From an uncultured SAR86 cluster bacterium (GTDB lineage: Bacteria; Pseudomonadota; Gammaproteobacteria; Magnimaribacterales; D2472), in assembly GCA_902551185.1 (NCBI GenBank), contig CACDCN010000005.1, positions 1 to 55,973 on the forward strand: a DNA stretch of 55,973 bases. The letters run 5' to 3'. A program made the position numbers and the translations under genes. The notes beneath the pieces are model-generated. The model had not been told where the DNA came from. It searched no databases and saw only the letters and a program-made list of their open reading frames with translations. This document shows, in pieces, positions 1-8,939 of the stretch (positions within the stretch are counted from its first letter, which is position 1; the number at the start of each line of letters is the position of its first letter).

Positions 1-408
1 TATGGTTTATATCCAATTTTTGCAATTTATATTTTTAGGTCACTTGTTCACTTCCTAGCAGAAAATTCTGGCCTTGTTGGTATTGCATCAATCAAAGAGC
101 TCCCAATACTTAATGGTTTAGACCCTAACCAGCTGGTTTACTTATTTGCATCGTTATGGGGCGCTACACAAGTATCATTAACATTAATTTTATTAATATT
201 ATTTATCAAATATAAAAACCTTATACCGCTTATATATTTGATATGTCTTTTAGATCACTGTTTTAGATTAATTTCTGGTTCACTTCATCCCTTAGCCGAA
301 GATTATTATATAAATACACCACCAGGCGTTATTGCTAATATACCAATACTAATATACTTTATATTAATGTTTTATTTATCATTAAAGGGAAAGGCTCAAA
401 ATGATTGA
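1..408 (+). CDS. Integral membrane protein, C-terminal part (5' end outside window)
   Basis: An open frame runs from base 1 to a TGA at 406-408, giving about 135 residues with no start inside the window. It is strongly hydrophobic with three to four likely membrane helices: one at the very start, one around residues 50-75, one around 80-95 and one at the C-terminal end. The loop 'SGSLHPLAEDYYINTPPG' lies before the last helix. I do not recognise the family. Its last 8 bases overlap the start of the next gene, so the two are probably translationally coupled and belong to the dehalogenase/GST run. Transport or sensing of the cluster's substrate is only a guess. Confidence 0.75.
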   Translation, partial: YGLYPIFAIYIFRSLVHFLAENSGLVGIASIKELPILNGLDPNQLVYLFASLWGATQVSLTLILLILFIKYKNLIPLIYLICLLDHCFRLISGSLHPLAEDYYINTPPGVIANIPILIYFILMFYLSLKGKAQND

Positions 409-1048
409 TTTCTACTTTTCTTACAGAAGTCCTTATTCGTATTTAATTCTTCCTAGAATGTTAAAACTTAAAAATGAATACAATCTAGATATAAACTTCA
501 AAATTGTATATCCCATTGCTATAAGATTTCCTGAGTTTTTTGAAAGAAGAAATATCCTATATTTTTTATCAGTTATGTTTGATATTAAAAGAAAAGCAAA
601 AAAATTAAACATGCCTTTAACGTTGCCATTAAAACCTGATCCCATAAGACAAAATACCTTTACCGGTAAAATTTCAAATCATCAGCCATACATATTTGAT
701 GTATGTCATATGGGTCAACTAATGTCTAATAGAGGTAAAGGAATTGAATTTGCATATGAAATGTCTACTTTAATTTGGAATATTAAAAATTGGAATAATG
801 ATGACAGGTTAACAAAACTCTTAGCAGAACTTGGGGAAGATTTATCAGAGGTAAGAGAATCCATAAAAATAAACGAAAGACAATTAATAGAAGAAATTGA
901 ACTCAACCAAGAAGATCAGAAAGAAGCAGGACATCATGGAGTTCCATTAAATGTTTATAAGGGTAAATATTATTTCGGTCAAGATAATCCATTTGAAAAC
1001 TTAATAAAAGAACTCATCAATGATGGAGTTATAAAAGATTTTTTATGA
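401..1048 (+). CDS. DsbA-fold / 2-hydroxychromene-2-carboxylate isomerase-like protein
   Basis: This 215-residue protein opens with 'MIDFYFSYRSPYSYLILPRM', the signature of the HCCA isomerase / kappa-class GST branch of the thioredoxin fold. In that branch a Ser in the S-P-Y-S region activates glutathione. The C-terminal segment 'GHHGVPLNVYKGKYYFGQDN' matches the family's cis-Pro strand and the final GQD element. Known relatives use glutathione for isomerisation in aromatic degradation or for thiol chemistry. The start is ATG 401, preceded by an AAAGG-like ribosome site. It overlaps the upstream membrane protein by 8 nt and the next gene by 4 nt (ATGA). The substrate cannot be told. Confidence 0.8.
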   Translation: MIDFYFSYRSPYSYLILPRMLKLKNEYNLDINFKIVYPIAIRFPEFFERRNILYFLSVMFDIKRKAKKLNMPLTLPLKPDPIRQNTFTGKISNHQPYIFDVCHMGQLMSNRGKGIEFAYEMSTLIWNIKNWNNDDRLTKLLAELGEDLSEVRESIKINERQLIEEIELNQEDQKEAGHHGVPLNVYKGKYYFGQDNPFENLIKELINDGVIKDFL

Positions 1049-2106
1049 AAGTTTTAAGAACTCCAGATAAATATTTTAAAAATATTAAGGATTATCCATT
1101 TAAACCAATATATACAAATATAAATTCTGATGACGGAACTGAATTAAGAATTCATCATATAGATGAAGGTCCAAGAAATGGCCCTATTCTTCTTGCAATG
1201 CATGGTCAACCAGTTTGGAGTTATCTATATTCACGAATGATACCAATATTAAATCAATCAGGAATAAGGGTTATAGCACCAGATTTAATAGGTTATGGTA
1301 AATCAGACAAGCCTGCATCAAGACAAGATTATAGTTATCAGAATCAAGTAAATTGGATGAATAGTTGGTTGGTTAAAAATGATTTATCAAATCTCACCTT
1401 TTTTGGTCAAGATTGGGGTGGTTTAATAGGACTTCGAATGATATCTGATAATCCATATAGGTTTAATAAGGTTTCTATAGGTAATACTGGATTGCCCTAC
1501 ATGCCAAATACACCAAAAGAGATAATAGAAGAAGTCAAAAAATTTAGAAGCTCTAAGATAAAACTTACTCCTTTAAGTATGTCAAAAGAAGTCAGAAAAA
1601 TGGATTCAGGTAAAACTCATCCAGCATTAAAATTTATGTATTGGCAAAAATTTTGTTGGGATACTAAAAATTTACCAGTAGGATTATTAAATTCAACAAT
1701 GATGGAAGGAAAGCCAAGGAATGAAATTAGAAATCATTATATTTTTCATAAATTAGGGTTATCAAAAATATCACCATATATGAGTAATTTAATGAAAGCC
1801 TACGAAGCACCCTATCCATCGCCTAAGTACAAAATGGGTTGTAGGGCCATGCCAAGTCATGTTCCAATTATTCCAGATCAATCATTAGATGCTCAAAAAA
1901 AAGCCAGAGAATTTTTTAATAAAACAGATAAACCATTTTTATCTGTATTTGCTGGTGATGATCCTGTAACTAATGCTATGGAACAAGACGTATTAAAGAT
2001 GGTACCTAATGCAATAAGCGCCCCTAATATTGGTGGTGGTCATTTTTATCAATGGACTAAACCTAAAGAGTTGTCTAAGGTATTAAGTGATTTTATTAAA
2101 CAATAA
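1045..2106 (+). CDS. Haloalkane dehalogenase-like alpha/beta hydrolase
   Basis: This 353-residue alpha/beta hydrolase carries the haloalkane dehalogenase arrangement. The oxyanion/halide motif HGQPVWS is near residue 53. The nucleophile elbow 'GQDWGG' has Asp123 as nucleophile followed by halide-binding Trp124. The acid is probably Asp305 or Asp306 in 'AGDDPVT', and the base is His333 in 'GGGHFYQW'. The segment '[19 protein letters not shown]' resembles the DhlA-type cap region. An Asp nucleophile rather than Ser separates it from ordinary esterases, although epoxide hydrolases share it. It is somewhat longer than the typical ~300-residue enzymes. It overlaps the previous gene by 4 nt and is followed after 2 nt by a GST, which suggests one operon. 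The actual substrate is unknown. Confidence 0.82.
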   Translation: MKVLRTPDKYFKNIKDYPFKPIYTNINSDDGTELRIHHIDEGPRNGPILLAMHGQPVWSYLYSRMIPILNQSGIRVIAPDLIGYGKSDKPASRQDYSYQNQVNWMNSWLVKNDLSNLTFFGQDWGGLIGLRMISDNPYRFNKVSIGNTGLPYMPNTPKEIIEEVKKFRSSKIKLTPLSMSKEVRKMDSGKTHPALKFMYWQKFCWDTKNLPVGLLNSTMMEGKPRNEIRNHYIFHKLGLSKISPYMSNLMKAYEAPYPSPKYKMGCRAMPSHVPIIPDQSLDAQKKAREFFNKTDKPFLSVFAGDDPVTNAMEQDVLKMVPNAISAPNIGGGHFYQWTKPKELSKVLSDFIKQ

Positions 2107-2108
2107 CT

Positions 2109-2792
2109 ATGATAGAACTATATACAGCACCAACACCTAATGGACATAAAGTTTCCTGCACTCTCGAAGCTATGGAACTAGAATATACTGCTATTCTTGT
2201 AAATCTTAGTGAAGGCGATCAACACAAACCAAATTTTTTAAAAATAAGTCCAAATGGAAGAATACCTGCAATTATAGATAAATCGAATAATAATCTTCAT
2301 ATGTTCGAGTCAGGAGCAATAATGATCTACCTTGCCGAGAAAACAGGAAAACTAATATCTGATGATCCATCTAAAAAAGCAAAAATATTAGAATGGTTGA
2401 TGTTTCAAATGGGTGGAGTTGGTCCAATGATGGGACAAGCAAATGTTTTCTTTAGATATTTTCCTGAAAAGATTCAACCAGCGATTGATAGATACCAAAA
2501 TGAATCTAGGCGTTTGTTTGAGGTACTTGATAAACATCTTATGAAAAATGAATGGTTGGCTGGTGATTATTCAATAGCAGATATTGCAAATTGGTGTTGG
2601 GTTAGAACTCATAATTGGTCTGGCGTATCTACAGATGGTCTAGATAATTTAGAAAGATGGAAAAATGCAATGTATGATCAACCAGGAATGAAAGAAGGTA
2701 TTAAAGTTCCAATACCTGTAGAAAATCTATTAAAAGATAAAGATAAAGCTGAAGAATTTGTAAAAAATTCATCAAAAATCGTAAAAAAATAA
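2109..2792 (+). CDS. Glutathione S-transferase, Nu class (YfcG/Ure2p-like)
   Basis: This 227-residue protein starts '[17 protein letters not shown]', nearly the same as the Escherichia coli YfcG N-terminus. In that class Thr and Asn of 'TPNGHK' contact glutathione in place of a catalytic Tyr or Ser. 'NGRIPAI' supplies the cis-Pro and '[15 protein letters not shown]' the gamma-glutamyl site, followed by an all-helical C-terminal domain with '[14 protein letters not shown]'. YfcG acts as a disulfide-bond reductase on small disulfides. The gene begins 2 nt after the dehalogenase stop, so it is expected to be co-transcribed and may process glutathione conjugates or disulfides from that reaction (inference). 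Confidence 0.88.
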   Translation: MIELYTAPTPNGHKVSCTLEAMELEYTAILVNLSEGDQHKPNFLKISPNGRIPAIIDKSNNNLHMFESGAIMIYLAEKTGKLISDDPSKKAKILEWLMFQMGGVGPMMGQANVFFRYFPEKIQPAIDRYQNESRRLFEVLDKHLMKNEWLAGDYSIADIANWCWVRTHNWSGVSTDGLDNLERWKNAMYDQPGMKEGIKVPIPVENLLKDKDKAEEFVKNSSKIVKK

Positions 2793-2802
2793 GGAGTCTG
2801 TG

Positions 2803-3444
2803 ATGATAAAACTATATTTAACACCAAATACAAGAGCTGGTAGAGTGGCCTGGCTCCTTGAAGAATTAAATATGGAATATGAATTAGAAATATTACCATT
2901 TACAAAAGAAGGCCTTAAGTCACCAGAACATAGAGCAAGACATGCTCTTGGAAGAGTCCCTGTAATAGAAGATGGAGATATTTCAATTTTTGAATCAGGC
3001 GCAATAATTCAATACATACTGGATAAATATGATGATAAAGGTTTGAAACCAGCTGTTGAATCTGATGACTACCCCTACTATCTTCAATGGTTTCATTATT
3101 GTGAAGGTATGGTTATGCCGCCAATGAATCAAATTGTAGTTCAAACAGTTTTATTACCACCTGATAGACGTGATGAAGCTGTTTTGAATCAAGCAACCAA
3201 CTTATTATCTAAAGCATTAAAACCTGTAAATGAATTTCTAGATGGAAAAGATTATTTAATAGGAGATTTTTCTGCTGCTGATTGTATGTTAGGTCATTCA
3301 TGTTTTATGGCTAATAGGTTTGGTACTGTAAGTGATGAAATGAAGAATATAAAAAAATATATATCAAATATTGAATCTAGACCTGCGTTTAAAAAAGCAA
3401 TTACTTTAGGAGCTGGTGGTCCTGGAGACGCATTAGGACAATAA
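2803..3444 (+). CDS. Glutathione S-transferase family protein
   Basis: This is a 213-residue GST: an N-terminal thioredoxin fold ('MIKLYLTPNTRAGRVAWLLEEL'-type opening, cis-Pro in 'GRVPVIED', glutathione-binding 'FESGAIIQYIL') and a helical C-terminal domain with 'IGDFSAADCMLG'. I place the start at ATG 2803 rather than GTG 2800, because AAGGAG at 2791-2796 is better spaced from it. It is a separate, diverged paralogue of the preceding GST, which makes a triple GST-fold run. The substrate is not predictable, but position next to a dehalogenase-type hydrolase suggests conjugation or reduction of electrophilic products. Confidence 0.86.
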   Translation: MIKLYLTPNTRAGRVAWLLEELNMEYELEILPFTKEGLKSPEHRARHALGRVPVIEDGDISIFESGAIIQYILDKYDDKGLKPAVESDDYPYYLQWFHYCEGMVMPPMNQIVVQTVLLPPDRRDEAVLNQATNLLSKALKPVNEFLDGKDYLIGDFSAADCMLGHSCFMANRFGTVSDEMKNIKKYISNIESRPAFKKAITLGAGGPGDALGQ

Positions 3445-4551
3445 ATGTCTGTACCAATAAAAGTATTTGGGAATGTGGGTTCTCCATATACTCAAAAAAT
3501 TTTAGCTTTATTAAGATATAGGAATATACCCTATACCGTGTCTTGGGGTGATGTTATTCATAACTTATCACTTTTAAATATAGATCCTCCAAAACCTGTC
3601 TTATTACCAACAATGATATTTGGTAGTGGTGATGATAAGAATATCGCTAAAACTGATACAACACCAATTATCAGAGAGCTAGAAGATATATACGAAAGTA
3701 AGTCTGTAATACCTAATACGCCATCGATAAAATTTTTGAATTATCTTCTTGAAGACTTTGCAGATGAATGGACTACAAAATATATGTTCCATTATCGATG
3801 GCATTTCAATGAAGATGCAGAAAATGCAAAGAAAATGCTTGTGCTGCAACACAAATCAAATATTCCTGATGATGTTATTAATGAATTTGCAGATGTTATT
3901 GCAGATAGACAAATAAATAGATTATGGGTTGTGGGATCAAATGATGATACAGCTGAATTAATAGATAAGAGCTATAAAAGATTTTTAACTTTAATGGAAA
4001 AACATTTATCTATTAACCCATTTATGTTCGGTATGCGCCCTTCTTCTGCTGATTTTGGTTTGTATGGACAATTAACACAATTAGTAGGTTTTGATCCAAC
4101 ACCAAGAAACATTGCTTACAAACAATCGCCTAGATGTGTTTCATGGGTAAATATAATGTCAGATTTATCTGGGTTACATAATAAAGGAGGAGTGGGTGAA
4201 TTTTTTGGAGTTGAGAGTAAATCTGATAATGATAATGAATTAAATTATTTTGATAATAATGATCACGGTTGGAACACATTAGAAAATTTACCTAAAACAT
4301 TACATAAAATTTTTTCTGAAGTTGGAAGAGTTTATATTCCTTGCTTAATTGCTAATAACAAAGCTTATGAAAACAAAGAGGATGTATGGGAAATAGAGAT
4401 TGATAATTCATCATGGAAACAAAAAACATTTCCTTATCAATCTAAATGCTTGGGTTGGATTAAACAAGAGTTCAATAGTTTATCGTCTGATGATAAATCT
4501 GAAATTAAAAACTATCTAAACGGAACTGGTTGTGAATTAATCCTTGATTAA
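3445..4551 (+). CDS. Large GST-fold protein with extra C-terminal domain
   Basis: This 368-residue protein starts at the ATG directly after the previous stop codon. Residues 1-85 look like a GST N-terminal thioredoxin domain ('FGNVGSPYTQKILALLRYRN', then 'LLPTMIF' and 'TTPIIRELEDIY'). Residues 90-230 resemble a GST helical domain with 'MRPSSADFGLYGQLTQL'. Roughly residues 240-368 form an added domain that I do not recognise, ending in 'LNGTGCELILD'. This makes it about 140 residues longer than a standard GST. Its 3' end overlaps the convergent ceramidase-like gene by 15 bp. It probably closes the detoxification operon. Confidence 0.75.
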   Translation: MSVPIKVFGNVGSPYTQKILALLRYRNIPYTVSWGDVIHNLSLLNIDPPKPVLLPTMIFGSGDDKNIAKTDTTPIIRELEDIYESKSVIPNTPSIKFLNYLLEDFADEWTTKYMFHYRWHFNEDAENAKKMLVLQHKSNIPDDVINEFADVIADRQINRLWVVGSNDDTAELIDKSYKRFLTLMEKHLSINPFMFGMRPSSADFGLYGQLTQLVGFDPTPRNIAYKQSPRCVSWVNIMSDLSGLHNKGGVGEFFGVESKSDNDNELNYFDNNDHGWNTLENLPKTLHKIFSEVGRVYIPCLIANNKAYENKEDVWEIEIDNSSWKQKTFPYQSKCLGWIKQEFNSLSSDDKSEIKNYLNGTGCELILD

Positions 4552-5490
4552 TTTTTCTGATCTATAGTGATAAAAAAATAAAATAGTAGAAAGTGCTGTT
4601 AAAAGATGCCAATAACCATGAGCTTGAAAAATAGTATCTGGATTACATGATTCATTGTCAGGAACCCCAGTTAACCAAATAGCAAACGCACTTAGATAAG
4701 CTATCATTCCCATAAAATACCATCTATAAGTTCTAACACCTTCAGGTTTTTTATTAGCTAATAACCCAGGCAACCAAAAGAAAATAATCCACCAATAATC
4801 ATTAAAATTTTCATAGACTTCTATTGGTGATGTGCCAAATAACATTAAAACAAGAAATCCTACGAATCCTGATATAAATCTCATGTTTGGCGACCAAAAT
4901 TTATATAAGAATTCAGAAATAACCCAAAGCCCTATTGAAACTCCAAATAAACTTAAACCTATACCCATTCCATCACCGAATAGTCCTCGCATGACAGCGT
5001 AAAAAATTACTATTCCTGTATAAGTTTTTAATAGTGTTGCTACAGTCCAATTAGACATCTTATAAATGTTATATAACCATGGAAGAATGATATACATAAC
5101 CATGCTTAAATTATCTGCCCAACCACCCCATTCTGTGTTTGTTCCATGCATGAGCATTGAACCAGGTCCAAGCCATACTACTGCAACACCATATAAAATT
5201 GTTATGTGATTTAAGCCTGAAAATTCATTAAAAGAGGTTTCATTAGACAATTTATATAATATAAATAATCCAGCAATCATAAACCCTAAGTTGCTTAATG
5301 TATTAACAGGCTCCCTAAATGGGCCGCCACTTATTCTTTCACACCAGCGCGAAGCCTCACCAATAAAGGCTATTGAATCGATAGATTGGATAAGTTGGTA
5401 ATAACTTAAAACATAGAAGATTATTAAAAAAAGTACACTTACTATAAGAGTAATTTTAAAAGCATTTTCTTTTATAAATATATTATTCAA
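4537..5490 (-). CDS. CREST-superfamily (alkaline ceramidase-like) membrane hydrolase
   Basis: This 317-residue protein has about seven to eight hydrophobic helices. It carries the CREST family metal/active-site pattern: 'CERISGGPFREPVNTLSN' in the first conserved loop with Ser and Asn, 'MHGTNTEWGGWADNLSM' with His and Asp, and 'HGYWHLLTALS' giving the HxxxH near the C-terminus. CREST members (alkaline ceramidases, PAQR receptors, Per1) are proposed or shown zinc-dependent amide hydrolases in membranes. Bacterial members are mostly uncharacterised, so an amide-linked lipid substrate is inference. It stands alone on the minus strand, convergent with the GST run. Confidence 0.75.
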   Translation of the reverse strand: MNNIFIKENAFKITLIVSVLFLIIFYVLSYYQLIQSIDSIAFIGEASRWCERISGGPFREPVNTLSNLGFMIAGLFILYKLSNETSFNEFSGLNHITILYGVAVVWLGPGSMLMHGTNTEWGGWADNLSMVMYIILPWLYNIYKMSNWTVATLLKTYTGIVIFYAVMRGLFGDGMGIGLSLFGVSIGLWVISEFLYKFWSPNMRFISGFVGFLVLMLFGTSPIEVYENFNDYWWIIFFWLPGLLANKKPEGVRTYRWYFMGMIAYLSAFAIWLTGVPDNESCNPDTIFQAHGYWHLLTALSTILFFYHYRSEKLIKD

Positions 5491-5551
5491 TTAACTTTAT
5501 TAAAATAAATTTGTTCGTCTTTATGATTTTATAATATTTATGGGTAAATGT

Positions 5552-6481
5552 TTATAAAGCTGAATCTAATTCTGGTAAAGCTGTAAATAAATCAGCTACC
5601 AATCCATAATCTGCTACTTGAAAAATTGGTGCATCTTCATCTTTATTGATAGCAACAATAACCTTTGAATCTTTCATACCAGCAAGATGTTGAATTGCTC
5701 CTGAAATACCAACTGCTATATATAAATCTGGTGCAACGATTTTACCAGTTTGCCCAACTTGGTAATCATTTGGAACAAAGCCGGCATCAACTGCAGCTCT
5801 TGATGCGCCAACAGCAGCTCCTAATTTATCAGCAATAGAATCAAGTAAATGGAAATTATCTCCCGATTGCATCCCTCTTCCACCAGATATAACAATATTT
5901 GCAGATGTTAACTCTGGCCTATCACTTTTAGCTAATTCTTCAGATACAAACTTACTAATTCCAGGAGAAGGTTTTCCATCAATAGTCTCAACCTCAACAC
6001 CAGAATTATTTTGTGTTGCTGGATCAAATGCTGTTGACCTGACTGTAATTACTTTAACTGTATCATTTGATTTAACTGTCGCAATACAACTTCCAGCATA
6101 TATAGGTCTTTTAAATGTATCATCAGACTCAATAGATATAATGTCTGATATTTGTTGAGTATCTAGCTTTGCGGCTATACGAGGCATTAAATTTTTTCCA
6201 AAAGTTGTTGCAGGTGCAAGTATATGACTATAGCCACCTGAGAGATCTTCAATAATATCTGATAAATCCTCAGCTACTGAGTTTGCATAAGTCTCAGCAT
6301 CACATTTAATTACTTTATTTACACCATCTAATGATTGTGATTCTTCTACTACATTATCAATGTTAAAACCTATAACCAGTAAGTTAACTTCCCCAGTTAA
6401 TCTTGTTGCAGCAGATACTGTATTTAATGTTGCTCCTTTAAGATTATTATTATCATGTTCTGCAATTACTAAAATGCTCAT
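5552..6481 (-). CDS. etfA: Electron transfer flavoprotein, alpha subunit
   Basis: This 309-residue protein has the ETF alpha layout: an N-terminal Rossmann-like domain ('[20 protein letters not shown]') and a C-terminal FAD domain with '[20 protein letters not shown]', '[20 protein letters not shown]', '[15 protein letters not shown]' and '[10 protein letters not shown]'. ETF accepts electrons from acyl-CoA and other dehydrogenases and passes them to ETF-ubiquinone oxidoreductase. Its start overlaps the etfB stop by 4 nt, so the two subunits are translationally coupled. Standard length and no anomalies. Confidence 0.97.
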   Translation of the reverse strand: MSILVIAEHDNNNLKGATLNTVSAATRLTGEVNLLVIGFNIDNVVEESQSLDGVNKVIKCDAETYANSVAEDLSDIIEDLSGGYSHILAPATTFGKNLMPRIAAKLDTQQISDIISIESDDTFKRPIYAGSCIATVKSNDTVKVITVRSTAFDPATQNNSGVEVETIDGKPSPGISKFVSEELAKSDRPELTSANIVISGGRGMQSGDNFHLLDSIADKLGAAVGASRAAVDAGFVPNDYQVGQTGKIVAPDLYIAVGISGAIQHLAGMKDSKVIVAINKDEDAPIFQVADYGLVADLFTALPELDSAL

Positions 6482-7230
6482 TCGATCACCTTTGCTTCAT
6501 TTTTTAATTTATCAACTAACTCTTCTACAGTTTCAACAATAACACCAGCTTCTCTGGATGGTGGTAATTCAACAGAGATTAATTCAGTTCTTGGGTTTGC
6601 ATCAACTCCAGTATCATTTAATGAAATAACATTAAGTTCTTTTTTCTTTGCCTTCATTATGTTTGGCAATGACGCATATCTAGGTTCATTTAATCTTAAA
6701 TCAGTAGTAATAATTGCTGGTATGGTTAATTCTAATGTTTGAAGACCGCCATCAATTTCTCTAGTAACTTGTACTGATGATGATTCTAATTTAACTTCTG
6801 AAGCATTCGTGGCCTGAGGATAATCAAGTAACGCTCCTAACATCTGACCAGTTTGATTGTTGTCTCCATCTATTGCTTGTTTACCAAGAATAATTAAGTC
6901 TGGTTTTTCGTCATCAACAATTTTTTGTAGTACTTTTGCTATTGCTAAAGGCTCTAATAATGATCCTGTCTCAACTAATGTTGCTCTATCTGCCCCAAGA
7001 GCAAGAGCCGTTCTTAGTTGTTCTTGAGAATCTCCTTTTCCGACTGAAACCGCAATAACTTCAGATGCCTGACCAGCTTCTTTTAATTTAACTGCTTCTT
7101 CGAGTGCTATTTCACAAAATGGATTAACAGCCATTTTTACATTATTCAGATCAACATCTGTATTATCAGAAAGAGGTCTTACTTTAACGTTATAATCTAC
7201 AACCCTCTTGATTGGAACTAAAATTTTCAT
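6478..7230 (-). CDS. etfB: Electron transfer flavoprotein, beta subunit
   Basis: This is a 250-residue ETF beta subunit, with '[19 protein letters not shown]' at the N-terminus, '[16 protein letters not shown]' and the AMP-binding signature '[18 protein letters not shown]'. It pairs with EtfA to form the soluble FAD-containing electron carrier. It is the first gene of the minus-strand etfBA pair and shares an 83-bp divergent promoter region with the ETF-ubiquinone oxidoreductase gene, so the whole electron route from dehydrogenases to quinone is encoded back to back. Confidence 0.97.
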   Translation of the reverse strand: MKILVPIKRVVDYNVKVRPLSDNTDVDLNNVKMAVNPFCEIALEEAVKLKEAGQASEVIAVSVGKGDSQEQLRTALALGADRATLVETGSLLEPLAIAKVLQKIVDDEKPDLIILGKQAIDGDNNQTGQMLGALLDYPQATNASEVKLESSSVQVTREIDGGLQTLELTIPAIITTDLRLNEPRYASLPNIMKAKKKELNVISLNDTGVDANPRTELISVELPPSREAGVIVETVEELVDKLKNEAKVIE

Positions 7231-7313
7231 ATCTATAATTTATATAAATGGTAGTTATAAGAGGCTATAATTGTAATGTATTTATTTAGATAATTACAAT
7301 ATAAAAATATCTT
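7231..7313. promoter_or_regulatory. Divergent promoter region etfBA / ETF-QO with inverted repeat
   Basis: This 83-bp AT-rich gap must drive both the minus-strand etfBA pair and the plus-strand ETF-QO gene. It contains a perfect 8-bp inverted repeat, ATTGTAAT at 7270-7277 and ATTACAAT at 7293-7300, separated by 15 bp. Arms of this size and spacing suit a dimeric regulator, for example a TetR-type or FadR-like fatty-acid regulator, but no regulator can be named. A chance repeat is possible in such AT-rich DNA. Confidence 0.5.
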
Positions 7314-8939
7314 ATGCACAGAGAAACTATGGAGTACGACGTTGTAATTGTTGGCGGTGGTCCATCAGGTCTAGCTGCGGCAATTAAACTTGGTCAATTA
7401 AATAGAGAGCATAATGCTAATCTAGAAATATGTCTTCTTGAAAAAGGTTCAGAAATTGGTGCTCATATCCTTTCAGGAAATGTATTTCAGCCAAATGCAT
7501 TAGATGAGCTTATTCCTGATTGGCATACTCTAGGCGCACCATTAAATACACCTGTAAAAAAAGATAAATTATTTTTTCTTTTAAAAAATATAGGTATACC
7601 CATTCCAACATTTGTAATGCCGCCAATGAATAACCATGGTAATTATGTAATTAGTTTAGGTAATTTGTGTAGATGGCTGGGGCAACAAGCCGAGAACCTT
7701 GGTATTGAAATATTTCCTGGCTTTCCTGCAAGTAAACTTTTATTTGAAAATGATAAAGTTGTTGGGGTTCAAACAGGTGATATGGGAATATCAGAATCAG
7801 GTGAATTAAAGCCAGGGCATGAACCTGGTATTGAAATAAGAGCAAAATATACAATTTTAGGTGAAGGTTGCAGAGGACATCTAGGGAAGCAGATTATTAA
7901 TAAATACAACTTAAGTGAAGGAAAAGACCCGCAACACTATGGAATTGGATTTAAAGAAGTTTGGAAATTAGATAAAAATTTATATGAGCCTGGCTTAGTT
8001 ATTCACACCAATGGCTGGCCAACATCATTTGATACAGCGTCTGGCTCTTATTTTTATCATGGCGAAAATGATGAGGCCTATATAGGATATGTTGTTCCCT
8101 TAGATTATAAAAATCCTCACCTTAGTCCTTTTGATGAATTTCAAATGTGGAAGACTCATCCATCAATAAAAAAATATCTTAAAGGTGGAGAAAGAATTTC
8201 ATATGGAGCAAGAGCATTGATAAAAGGTGGGCTCCAGTCATTACCAAAAATGGAATTTCCTGGTGGATTGCTAGTTGGAGATAATGCTGGAACTCTTAAT
8301 TTTTCTAAAATTAAAGGATCCCATACAGCCATGAAATCAGGCATATTGGCCGGCGAACATATATTTAATTCTTTACAAAATAATGTAACTAAAACATTTG
8401 ATGTAATAATTAATAATTCATGGATTTATGATGAGCTATATAAATCTAGAAATTTTGGACCTATATTTCATAAATTTGGTGCTTTTCTTGGAGCAGCACT
8501 TAATGCAATTGATCAGTTTATTTTTAGAGGTAATTTACCCTTAACTCTCAATCATCCTACTCCAGATTATGCATGCATGAAAGAGTCTAATAAAATGCCA
8601 AAAATAGATTATCCTAAACCTGATGGAATTTACTCATTTGATAAATTATCTTCTGTTTATCTGTCTAACACTAATCACGAAGAAGATCAGCCCTGTCATC
8701 TTCAATTAAATGATTCATCTATACCTATTAGTATAAATTTACCTATGTATGATGAACCTGCTCAAAGATATTGTCCTGCAGGTGTGTATGAAGTTGTCGA
8801 GAAGGATAATGAGCATAAATTTGTTATTAATGGTCAAAACTGTGTTCATTGTAAAACTTGCGACATCAAAGACCCTTCTCAAAATATTAACTGGGTTACG
8901 CCTGAAGGGCCAGGTGGACCAAACTATCCAAATATGTAA
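7314..8939 (+). CDS. Electron transfer flavoprotein-ubiquinone oxidoreductase
   Basis: This 541-residue membrane-associated flavo-iron-sulfur protein passes electrons from reduced ETF to ubiquinone. The FAD-binding 'DVVIVGGGPSGLAAAIKL' is near residues 9-26 and 'GARALIKGGLQSLPK' lies mid-protein. The C-terminal 4Fe-4S domain has Cys in 'CPAGVYE' near residue 487 and the triplet 'NCVHCKTCDIKDP' near 511-517, ending 'EGPGGPNYPNM'. The start at ATG 7314 is favoured over ATG 7329 because family members begin with a few residues before 'MEYDVVIVG'. It diverges from etfBA and overlaps the following DUF885 gene by one base (TAATG). The human orthologue is ETFDH. Confidence 0.96.
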   Translation: MHRETMEYDVVIVGGGPSGLAAAIKLGQLNREHNANLEICLLEKGSEIGAHILSGNVFQPNALDELIPDWHTLGAPLNTPVKKDKLFFLLKNIGIPIPTFVMPPMNNHGNYVISLGNLCRWLGQQAENLGIEIFPGFPASKLLFENDKVVGVQTGDMGISESGELKPGHEPGIEIRAKYTILGEGCRGHLGKQIINKYNLSEGKDPQHYGIGFKEVWKLDKNLYEPGLVIHTNGWPTSFDTASGSYFYHGENDEAYIGYVVPLDYKNPHLSPFDEFQMWKTHPSIKKYLKGGERISYGARALIKGGLQSLPKMEFPGGLLVGDNAGTLNFSKIKGSHTAMKSGILAGEHIFNSLQNNVTKTFDVIINNSWIYDELYKSRNFGPIFHKFGAFLGAALNAIDQFIFRGNLPLTLNHPTPDYACMKESNKMPKIDYPKPDGIYSFDKLSSVYLSNTNHEEDQPCHLQLNDSSIPISINLPMYDEPAQRYCPAGVYEVVEKDNEHKFVINGQNCVHCKTCDIKDPSQNINWVTPEGPGGPNYPNM

